Below are positions 7,022 to 13,736 of a stretch of DNA of 64,000 bases, piece by piece; position 1 is the stretch's first letter; the number at the start of each line of letters is the position of its first letter. Location: the NCBI RefSeq assembly GCF_023238205.1, contig NZ_CP096659.1, positions 1,364,001 to 1,428,000 of the forward strand, written 5' to 3'. Both the position numbers and the translations under genes were made by a program. Under the pieces are notes generated by a model, which was not told where the DNA came from, ran no database searches, and was given only the letters and a program-made list of their open reading frames with translations. Source of the DNA: Halorussus limi (lineage in GTDB: Archaea > Halobacteriota > Halobacteria > Halobacteriales > Haladaptataceae).

Positions 7022-7999
7022 TCAGTCTCCGGTCACGGCGTCCCGCGCCCAGAACTCGCTGCCCTTCTTCAACTTCGGAACCCACGTGTCGTCGGTCTTC
7101 GACAGGAGCGCGACCCGCGAAACCGGCACGTCGTTCAGATACTCGTGGTCCGGCATGTGTTCCTGAATCTCCTCGGCGAACGCCACGACGTCCTCGTGGT
7201 CGAGCATCGACTCGCGGGCGACTCGGTCACGGGACTCGCCGACGTGCATGTAGGACTTGAGTTCCACGAAGTCGGGGTCGGCGCGCTGGTAGAACCCGGC
7301 GTACCACTCGGGGTGGTGGACGTTCTCCCCGCCGACCAGCGTGGTCCGGAGGACGGTCCGGGTCTCGTCTTTCGCGGCCAGCACGTCCATCGTCTCGACC
7401 AGTTTCTCCCACGCGTCGTCCTCCATCGCCTTCACCACCTCGTCGAAGGTGTGGCGCTCGGGGGCGTCCACGCTGACGTAGAGTTGCGTCGGGTCGCACT
7501 TCCGGAGGACGTCGGGCCGGGTGCCGTTGCTCACGAGGAAGGTCGTGATGTCGCGGTCGTGGAAGGCGTCGATGAGTTCCGGCAGGTAGGGGTAGAGCGT
7601 CGGTTCGCCGTCGAGGCTGATGGCGACGTGGCGCGGTTCCATGCTCTCCTCGAACCGCTCGCGGGGAACCTCGTCGTTGCCGCCGAACCCCGAGAGGAGC
7701 TTCTTCTGGAGTTCGATGCTGGCGTCCACGACCGCCTCCGGGTCGTCCCATTCGACGTCCCCGAGTTCGTACGCGTGACCGGCGTGATCTCTCCAGCAGA
7801 AGACGCACCGCTCGTTGCACTTGACGACGGGCGTCATCTGGATACAGCGGTGGGACTCGATTCCGTAGAACGCGTACTTGTAACAGCGTCCCTCGCCCCT
7901 GAGAGCGTTGGCCGTCCACCCGCACGTCTGCGCGGCGGTGTGATTCTCGCTGTGGTAGTCTGGACTGTCTACCTGTTTCGGCCCGTCGGAGTCGCTCAT
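7022..7999 (-). CDS. taw1: tRNA 4-demethylwyosine synthase (Taw1/TYW1)
   Basis: 325 residues. A radical SAM enzyme that condenses pyruvate-derived carbons with N1-methylguanosine-37 of tRNA-Phe to make the tricyclic wyosine core. The radical SAM cluster motif is KCNERCVFCW (Cys-x3-Cys-x2-Cys), preceded by further Cys residues (QTCGW, GRCYKYAFYGIESHRC) that can hold the second iron-sulfur cluster of this family. HVAISLDGEPTLYPYLPELI, TTFLVSNGTRPDVL and LYVSVDAP are also typical. A TATA-like GTTTTAG lies about 25-30 nt upstream, so it may be transcribed independently of lanM, which ends 54 nt upstream. Confidence 0.95.
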   Translation of the reverse strand: MSDSDGPKQVDSPDYHSENHTAAQTCGWTANALRGEGRCYKYAFYGIESHRCIQMTPVVKCNERCVFCWRDHAGHAYELGDVEWDDPEAVVDASIELQKKLLSGFGGNDEVPRERFEESMEPRHVAISLDGEPTLYPYLPELIDAFHDRDITTFLVSNGTRPDVLRKCDPTQLYVSVDAPERHTFDEVVKAMEDDAWEKLVETMDVLAAKDETRTVLRTTLVGGENVHHPEWYAGFYQRADPDFVELKSYMHVGESRDRVARESMLDHEDVVAFAEEIQEHMPDHEYLNDVPVSRVALLSKTDDTWVPKLKKGSEFWARDAVTGD

Positions 8000-8053
8000 T
8001 GTGGCATGGATTGGGGCCGAGGCTAAAACGTTCTTCCCTCTGTTATCCGCCCG

Positions 8054-11000
8054 CTACTCGAACAGGAGCGTCGACGGGAGGTCCGGGTTCGAGACGCGCA
8101 GGAGCGCGTATCCGATTCCGCCGAGGCCCCGGAACAGCGTCGGGTCCGGTCGGGTCCGCGTTCCCGACCGCAGCGCCCACTCGTCGCCCCCGGAGACGAC
8201 GGCCCCGGCCAACCGTCTGGCCCGGCGCTCGTAGCGCGGGGCGTCGAGTTGTCGCCCCGCGCGCAGGAACAGTTCTATCCACGACGCCGTGCCACAGCAG
8301 GCGTGGTCGTACGGCGGCATCCGGTCGGTCGGTGCCTCCGACAGCGCGCGCTCGACGTCCCGGCGGACGGGACCGGCCGGGAGCGCCGTCAGCGTTCCCA
8401 GTCGCACCAGTCCGATGCCGGTCCGGCCGTTGCACCAGCCGTCGACCGTCTTTCCGGCGTGCGCCCGGAGGTCGGCCCACTCGCCCGCCCCGGCGTCGTA
8501 GTGGCCGTCCTCGAACGCGACGGCGTCCAGCGCGCCCTCCCGGAAGCGGTCCTCGCCGGTCGCCTCGGCGAGTCGCGCGAGGGCGTACCCGACGCCCCCG
8601 GCCCCGTGGCCGAACCCGGTCAGGGGCCGGTCGTCCGTGCCGAGCGGCCAGCGGCCTCCGGACCGGTCGGCCAGCAGATGTTCACCGCAGGCCACAGCAC
8701 GGTCAAGGGCGTCGCCGTCGCCCGTCCGGTCGTGGAGCGCAACGAGGGCCAGCGCCGCGCCCGCGGCACCGTCCGTGACGCCGTAGTGGTCGTCGCTGGC
8801 GACGCGTTCGTCGGTGACGGCCGCGGCCGCTCGACGGGCGTCGGTGAGGTAATCGCCGTCGAGCAGGTCGTCGAGGACGCCGAATCCGTAGACGAGTCCG
8901 CCGACGCCGGTGATGCCGAGCGATTCGTGAGCGTCGTCGTCGGCCACGGAGTTCCGGACCTCCGCCGCCGCGTCGGCCGCCAGCGCGGCGGCGTCGTCGG
9001 CGACCGACCCGTCGGCCGTTGCGGCGACTCCGGCCGCGAACACGGCGACGCCGAGACGCCCCCCGTAGAGGCTCTCGTCCATCCACTCGATTAGGACGCC
9101 GCCGTCCCTGTGGGCGGACGGCACGCACCACGCCGGCGCGCCGCCGTCGTCGACCGCCGCGGCCGACACGCGGTCGAACGCACGCCGGGCGGCGCGCCGG
9201 GCATCGGCGTCAGACAGCGGGGTCGGGTCCCCGACCGGTCGGCCGCCGGTCACGTCGGCGTGGTCGGCGCCACCGCCGCTCAACTCGCCGAACGCCAAGT
9301 CGACGTACCGACACTGCTCGCGGCGGTCGGTCGCGTCGAGCGCGCGGAGTCGCTGCTCGACCGCCGCCCGGGGCGACAGCGTGGCGAACTCGGCGACCGG
9401 GTCCGCGGGACCCCGGAGCGTCGTCCCGGTCGTCGACATGGTGAGTCGCGGCACGTCGAGTCGCTCCAGCGCCGCCCGCTCGTGGTCGTGGACGCTCCAC
9501 GGGGCGTCGACGGCCTCCGTCGCCTGCGGGCGGGCGAGCGCCTCCAGCTTACAGCCGACTTTCAGGCCCGTCCGGAGGTACTCGGGGGTCGTCAGCGACG
9601 AGAGGACGGTCCCGTAGGTCCGGGTCGCCCGGTAGATGACCCGGACCTCGGAGTCCTCGAACGCGGCCAGCGGGCCGCCCTCGGCGAGTAGGGCCTCGCG
9701 GTTGGACTCCAGTGCGTCGTGGGCCGCCCGGAGGCCCGCGCGCAGCGACTCGAAGCACTCGTCGGCGGCGACCGTCTCGCCGTCGACCCGGGGAAGGTTC
9801 TCGAACGTCTCGGCGTCGCCCTCGACGGACTCCATGTCCATCAGGTCGGTGTTGACCGCGGTGAACTCCCGCTGTTCGCCCTCCGCGGGCAGTTCGTCCG
9901 ACCCGAAGCCGCTGAGGTCGGCCCGGTCCGAGTCGGGCCGGTGGACGGGTAACAGACTGGTCCGCAGCACCGACTCCCGGAGTGCCGGCGTGGCGTCGTG
10001 GGGAAGTCGGTCGTCGGGCAACTCCGGGTGGGCGAGGGTCTCGACGTCCACGACGACCGGGTGTTCGCCCGCCGCGACGAGGTTCTCCAGATGGCCGTCG
10101 GTGAACCGGAGCGCGTACAGCACGCCGAGGAGGACTCCCGCCCGGCGGTAGTACCGCTCGGCGGCGGCGCGGTCCGAACACTGGTCCGGTTCGACCCACT
10201 CCAGCCAGCCGTACTCCTCGCGGGCCAGCACCGCGGGCCGGTCGATGGCGGGCAGGTCCGTCCGCTCGGCGAGCCAGTCCAGCAGGTCGTAGAACGCGCC
10301 TTCGACGTCGAGCGGCCGGGGCTTGTAGGCGACCCGAGCGCCCGACTCGAACGTGACCGCGAGCACCGCCCGCCCGTCCTCGTGGCGGTCGCCCGTGGCC
10401 TCCACGGCCTCGACCGCGCCGAGGTCGCCGTCGCCCAACCACTCGCGGAGGCTCTCCCGGTCGGCCGCCAGTCGCGCCGAGAACTCCTCGACCGCGGAGA
10501 CCCACTGGCGGACCGTCGTCACCAGCAACCGCGCCAGCAGCGCGTACTCCTCGACGAACCGGACGAACCCGTCGCCCAGCATCGCGTCGACGAACCCGCG
10601 GTAGTGGCGACGGTCGTCCTCCGGCGGGTCGGGGTCCTCGGCCAGCGCCAACTCGCGGTCGTGGTGGGCGACGTAGGTCTTGAACTCCACGAACAGCGGA
10701 TGAGCCGACAGTCGCGCCAGTCGCTTGTAGAGCCACGGTTCCATCGCGTCGGCGACCGGCGGCACTTCCGCGGGAGCCACCGACGGGTCGATTTGTTCTC
10801 GCGCGTAGGAGACGACGGGAGCCAGCAGGTCGACGAACGGAACGTTCTCCGGCGCGGCGGCGGACGCTTCCCCGCGGTCGGCGGCGGTCACGTCGGCCGC
10901 CACGGACTCCAGTTCGTCGACCCACCCGGGCAACTGCTCGCCCTCCGGCCAACCGTGGTTCGACACCGCGGCCCGCGCCTCGCTCTCGGAGACGCCGAGG

Positions 11001-11188
11001 TGGTCGAGGCGGCGACGGAACGCCGCGGGGTCCCCGTCGGCAACCCGGTCGCGCCACTCCGCCAGCCACTCCTCGGGGTCCTCGACCGCCGGACCGCCCT
11101 CGGCGGGGGCGTCCAGTCGCTCTCGGAGGGTCCGCGCGCGGCCGGCGATACGCCGCTTCCGGTCGGGCGCGAGCGTCCCGTCGCTCAC
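8054..11188 (-). CDS. lanM: Class II lanthipeptide synthetase LanM
   Basis: 1044 residues, GTG start. One bifunctional enzyme that dehydrates Ser/Thr of a precursor peptide and closes thioether rings with Cys. The N-terminal two thirds are the kinase-like dehydratase: GARVAYKPRPLDVEGAFYDL (phosphotransfer lysine), FTDGHLENLV (near residues 360-367), VVVDVETLAHPEL and IYRATRTYGTVLSSL. The C-terminal third is a LanC cyclase with repeated G-x-G/HG motifs (GFGHGAGGVGYALARL), WCNGRTGIGLV (Cys near 918) and YDHACCGTASW (Cys-Cys near 963). The second motif is CCG rather than the CHG of most cyclases, as in ProcM-like three-Cys zinc sites. No LanT transporter or protease gene is nearby; the likely precursor gene is at 11555-11713. 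Confidence 0.93.
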   Translation of the reverse strand: MSDGTLAPDRKRRIAGRARTLRERLDAPAEGGPAVEDPEEWLAEWRDRVADGDPAAFRRRLDHLGVSESEARAAVSNHGWPEGEQLPGWVDELESVAADVTAADRGEASAAAPENVPFVDLLAPVVSYAREQIDPSVAPAEVPPVADAMEPWLYKRLARLSAHPLFVEFKTYVAHHDRELALAEDPDPPEDDRRHYRGFVDAMLGDGFVRFVEEYALLARLLVTTVRQWVSAVEEFSARLAADRESLREWLGDGDLGAVEAVEATGDRHEDGRAVLAVTFESGARVAYKPRPLDVEGAFYDLLDWLAERTDLPAIDRPAVLAREEYGWLEWVEPDQCSDRAAAERYYRRAGVLLGVLYALRFTDGHLENLVAAGEHPVVVDVETLAHPELPDDRLPHDATPALRESVLRTSLLPVHRPDSDRADLSGFGSDELPAEGEQREFTAVNTDLMDMESVEGDAETFENLPRVDGETVAADECFESLRAGLRAAHDALESNREALLAEGGPLAAFEDSEVRVIYRATRTYGTVLSSLTTPEYLRTGLKVGCKLEALARPQATEAVDAPWSVHDHERAALERLDVPRLTMSTTGTTLRGPADPVAEFATLSPRAAVEQRLRALDATDRREQCRYVDLAFGELSGGGADHADVTGGRPVGDPTPLSDADARRAARRAFDRVSAAAVDDGGAPAWCVPSAHRDGGVLIEWMDESLYGGRLGVAVFAAGVAATADGSVADDAAALAADAAAEVRNSVADDDAHESLGITGVGGLVYGFGVLDDLLDGDYLTDARRAAAAVTDERVASDDHYGVTDGAAGAALALVALHDRTGDGDALDRAVACGEHLLADRSGGRWPLGTDDRPLTGFGHGAGGVGYALARLAEATGEDRFREGALDAVAFEDGHYDAGAGEWADLRAHAGKTVDGWCNGRTGIGLVRLGTLTALPAGPVRRDVERALSEAPTDRMPPYDHACCGTASWIELFLRAGRQLDAPRYERRARRLAGAVVSGGDEWALRSGTRTRPDPTLFRGLGGIGYALLRVSNPDLPSTLLFE

Positions 11189-11530
11189 GGCGACGCCCCC
11201 GCTGACCGTCGCGAGCCGACCGGGTTCCGTCGGCGGACCGTCCCCGGCGGGCCCCGACTGCCCGCAGTGCGGACGGGCGGGGTCACCGCCGGCGTTCGAA
11301 GTCGGTCCGTAGCGATTCGTCGTCGTCGGTCCCGCTGACCTCGGACGCAGTCGTCTCGTAACATATCGAAAGGAGGTACCATCGGCAATCAGTCGTCGTA
11401 TCGTGGAAATAACGGGCGAGCATCGACCGTCCGGCGGGTCGCGGGTTCGGCCGACCGGGTCGGGGACCGGTGGGAGTCGGCGGTCGTCGCGCCGTCTCTG
11501 ACGCCCCCGACCGAAGGTCCGCAGTCGGTC
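11189..11530. other. Gap between lanM and its upstream hairpin
   Basis: About 340 nt upstream of lanM. It holds one doubtful 46-residue minus-strand frame (listed separately) and an AT-richer patch at about 11360-11412. A GGAGGT at 11371-11376 on the plus strand has no start codon at usable distance. No TATA box clearly fits the lanM start, so lanM is probably transcribed from the lanA promoter by read-through. Confidence 0.4.
11283..11423 (-). CDS. Doubtful 46-residue ORF between lanA and lanM
   Basis: ATG at 11423, TGA at 11283-11285, 94 nt upstream of lanM. The first half contains DTTTDCRWYLLSICYETT and the second half is acidic (VSGTDDDESLR), a mix that looks more haloarchaeal than random frames here. 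No ribosome binding site or TATA box is evident. It could be a second small peptide of the lanthipeptide locus or simply untranslated spacer. Confidence 0.2.
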   Translation of the reverse strand: MLARYFHDTTTDCRWYLLSICYETTASEVSGTDDDESLRTDFERRR

Positions 11531-11550
11531 GCAGGGGACCGCTCCCCTGC
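11531..11550 (-). terminator. Perfect hairpin just after lanA
   Basis: GCAGGGGACCGCTCCCCTGC: an 8-bp GC-rich stem with a 4-nt loop starting 4 nt after the lanA stop codon (minus strand). No T-tract follows, so full termination is unlikely; partial attenuation or 3'-end protection would give more lanA than lanM transcript, as hairpins do in many bacterial lantibiotic operons. That role is inference. Confidence 0.5.
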
Positions 11551-11554
11551 GTCG

Positions 11555-11713
11555 TCAACAGCAGTGTTCGAAGCTGTACATCGAAACCGAGGGCAGGCCC
11601 GCTTCGGTCTCGTCCGGCACGTCGTGGTCCTCGTGCTGGTACTCGGCTTCGACTTCGTTACGGAGCGATTCGTCGTTGGAGTTGATTGCAACTGACATTG
11701 CATCCATATACAT
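11555..11713 (-). CDS. lanA: Candidate lanthipeptide precursor peptide (LanA)
   Basis: 52 residues from ATG 11713; in-frame ATGs at 11707 and 11698 give 50 or 47. The leader is acidic (NSNDESLRNEVEAEYQHED, then HDVPDETEAG). The C-terminus SVSMYSFEHCC contains three Ser and two terminal Cys, the residues LanM needs for thioether rings. Cleavage after Ala-Gly at about residue 39 would release a 13-residue core beginning LPSV. It is encoded upstream of lanM in the same direction, preceded by an AT-rich promoter region and an AGGTAAG possible Shine-Dalgarno 8 nt from the first ATG. A TATA box at 11725-11734 would favour the 11698 start. Precursor identity is inferred from position and composition. 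Confidence 0.7.
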   Translation of the reverse strand: MYMDAMSVAINSNDESLRNEVEAEYQHEDHDVPDETEAGLPSVSMYSFEHCC

Positions 11714-11724
11714 GAAGTCTTACC

Positions 11725-11757
11725 TATTAAAAATTTCCACTAGAAAGTAATAATTTG
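11725..11757 (-). promoter_or_regulatory. Probable promoter of the lanA-lanM locus
   Basis: On the minus strand two TATA-like sequences are present: AAATTATTA (11749-11757) and ATTTTTAATA (11725-11734). The first would give a short leader carrying AGGTAAG; the second would give a leaderless mRNA starting near the ATG at 11698. The whole gap 11714-12011 is clearly AT-richer than its surroundings and otherwise holds only chance short frames. Confidence 0.45.
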
Positions 11758-11977
11758 TGTATGAAAAGGTTGAGAACTGTAGATGCTCCGGCCCTGAGGT
11801 GGCCTATTTCGGCTGCCGACTCGTGACTAACGCCTCCGAACTGACTGGCGTCTATATCTCAGCTCCATCGCACGTATCGATGATGTTCGGATTAGAATGG
11901 TTAATTTGCTACCATATTTTAGAATGAGTGGGATTGCTGGACGATACTACCGACGAACCGCAGTATAATTGGACAAG

Positions 11978-11983
11978 TTTAAC
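11978..11983 (+). promoter_or_regulatory. TATA box of the nhaC-type antiporter gene
   Basis: TTTAAC lies 29-34 nt before the ATG at 12012; a further TATAATT is at 11964-11970. Either fits a leaderless or very short-leader transcript. Confidence 0.5.
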
Positions 11984-12011
11984 TCCCGCGCTATGAAATC
12001 AGCGGCGTGTA

Positions 12012-13574
12012 ATGGCATCTGAAACGTACGGTATCATCAGTCTGCTTCCGGCACTCCTCGCCATCGTGTTGACGCTGGTCAGCAGGCAGGTGTTACTATC
12101 GCTGTTCGCGGGCATCTGGATAGGTGCGACCATCTTGGTGGGTTGGAATCCGGTCGTCGGGGCGGCCCACTCCCTCCAGTTGGTCATCGACAACATCACC
12201 GCATCGTTCAACAGCAAACTCCTGTTGTTCACGTTCCTCTCGGGCGCGATGCTCGGGATGATATTCCTCTCCGGGGGCATGAAGGCCCTCGCAGACCGCA
12301 TCATCTCGCGTATTCGAACCCGCCGTCAGGCGGAACTCGGGACGAGCATCCTCGGAATGCTCATCTTCGTCGATTCGTACGCGAGTACGATGATTACCGG
12401 GTCGGTGATGCGGCCGATTACCGACAAGTTCGACATCAGTCGGGAGAAACTCGCGTACCTGCTCGACTCGACCACCTCGCCGGTCGTCAGCGTCGCCGTC
12501 GTCTCGACGTGGGTTGGCTTCGAGGTCGGTCTCATCAAAGAGCAGTTCTCGGCGCTCGGCATCGAACGGAGCGCGTTCGTGGTGTTCCTCCAGAGCATCC
12601 CGTTCCGGTTCTACAGTCTGCTCGCGGTAGCGCTCGTGTTCATCGTCGTCATCACCGGGTGGAACTTCGGCCCGATGAAGCGCGCGGAGAAGCGCGCGAA
12701 GGAGACGGGGAAGGTCCTCCGGGACGACGCCGACCCGCTGCTGGAGACCCGCGAGGAGGACATCGTCACGCCAGACCACGTCGATTCGCGCTGGTGGTAC
12801 TTCGCGGCGCCCATCGTCGCGCTCGTGGTCGTCACGGGTCTCGGACTCCTCACCTCCGGCGGATGGCCGGGCGTCGCGCCGGTCGAAGCGCTGAAGGACG
12901 CCGCGACGGCCGACGCCATCCTCTGGGGCGTCTTCTCGGCCTGCGCCCTCCTGTTGGCCATCCTCGTCGGCCACGCTCGCGTCGAACTCGAAGACATCAG
13001 CGACTCTATCTTCGAGGGGTTCAAGATGGTGATGTTCCCGGTCGCGGTCCTCTCGCTGGCGTGGACCATCGGGTCGGTCAGCGAGGCGCTCGGCGTCGGC
13101 CCCTACGTCGTCTCCGTGGCGGAGGGCGTCATCACCGCCGAACTGCTCCCCGCGGTCGTCTTCCTCGCCGCGGCCATCATCTCGTTCAGCATCGGTACCT
13201 CGTGGGGGACGATGGGCATCATGTTCCCCGTGGCCGTGCCCCTCGCGTTCAACCTCGGCGCACCGCTTCCGGGCGCTATCGGCGCAATCCTCACCGGGTC
13301 GCTGTTCGGCGACCACTGCTCGCCCATCAGCGACACGACGGTGCTGTCGTCGATGTTCGCCGGGGCCGACCACGTCGACCACGTGAACACCCAGATTCCG
13401 TACGCGGTCCTCTGCGGCGTGGTCGCGACGGGACTGTTCCTCGCGAGCGGGTACGGCGTCTCGCCGCCGCCGCTCCTCGCCGCGGGCGTCTTCGCGCTCA
13501 TCGCGGCCGCGTACGGCCTCTCGGAGTACACGACGGTCACGATGCCGAGGGTCTTCAGTTCGGACGCCGACTGA
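12012..13574 (+). CDS. nhaC: NhaC-family Na+/H+ antiporter
   Basis: 520 residues with about a dozen hydrophobic segments. Family motifs: FVDSYASTMITGSVMRPITD, STTSPVVSVAVVSTWVGFE, SFSIGTSWGTMGIMFPVAVP and GSLFGDHCSPISDTTVLSS, the last being the signature of NhaC-like exchangers. A central acidic/basic loop (about residues 215-260) is cytoplasmic in the expected topology. It should exchange internal Na+ for H+, a central need in a high-salt cell, although related members exchange other solutes. It is divergent from the lanA locus across a 298-nt AT-rich gap and ends with a T-tract at 13617-13621. Confidence 0.88.
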   Translation: MASETYGIISLLPALLAIVLTLVSRQVLLSLFAGIWIGATILVGWNPVVGAAHSLQLVIDNITASFNSKLLLFTFLSGAMLGMIFLSGGMKALADRIISRIRTRRQAELGTSILGMLIFVDSYASTMITGSVMRPITDKFDISREKLAYLLDSTTSPVVSVAVVSTWVGFEVGLIKEQFSALGIERSAFVVFLQSIPFRFYSLLAVALVFIVVITGWNFGPMKRAEKRAKETGKVLRDDADPLLETREEDIVTPDHVDSRWWYFAAPIVALVVVTGLGLLTSGGWPGVAPVEALKDAATADAILWGVFSACALLLAILVGHARVELEDISDSIFEGFKMVMFPVAVLSLAWTIGSVSEALGVGPYVVSVAEGVITAELLPAVVFLAAAIISFSIGTSWGTMGIMFPVAVPLAFNLGAPLPGAIGAILTGSLFGDHCSPISDTTVLSSMFAGADHVDHVNTQIPYAVLCGVVATGLFLASGYGVSPPPLLAAGVFALIAAAYGLSEYTTVTMPRVFSSDAD

Positions 13575-13616
13575 CGACTCCGGCAGACGACTTCGACTGA
13601 CGCTTTCGACCGACGC

Positions 13617-13621
13617 TTTTT
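13617..13621 (+). terminator. T-tract after nhaC
   Basis: Five T residues 43 nt after the nhaC stop codon, a plausible archaeal U-tract terminator. Confidence 0.35.
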
Positions 13622-13736
13622 CTCGAACCCGCTCTCGCGTCACAGTTCGGCGGACCCCGCCGAGGCGTGCTATCTGGCGGTCGGCGGGCGGTTCGCGGAG
13701 AAAGATACATGTGGAGCCGTTGAGACGAACTGGACG

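Noticed and set aside
9549-11069. 506-residue alternative frame inside lanM
   Set aside because: The lanM frame contains all synthetase motifs; this one is Arg/Gly-rich noise.
11365-11380. GGAGGT on the plus strand in the lanM-lanA gap
   Set aside because: No ATG, GTG or TTG at usable distance and no open frame follows.
11761-11826. 21-codon plus-strand frame in the gap before nhaC
   Set aside because: No ribosome binding site and the residues (MKRLRTVDAPALRW) show no sign of selection; probably chance.
12096-13643. Long minus-strand open frame opposite the nhaC gene
   Set aside because: The plus strand encodes a clear NhaC transporter; the antisense translation is a charged Arg/Asp/Glu-rich mixture with no domain, the usual artefact of GC-rich codon use.
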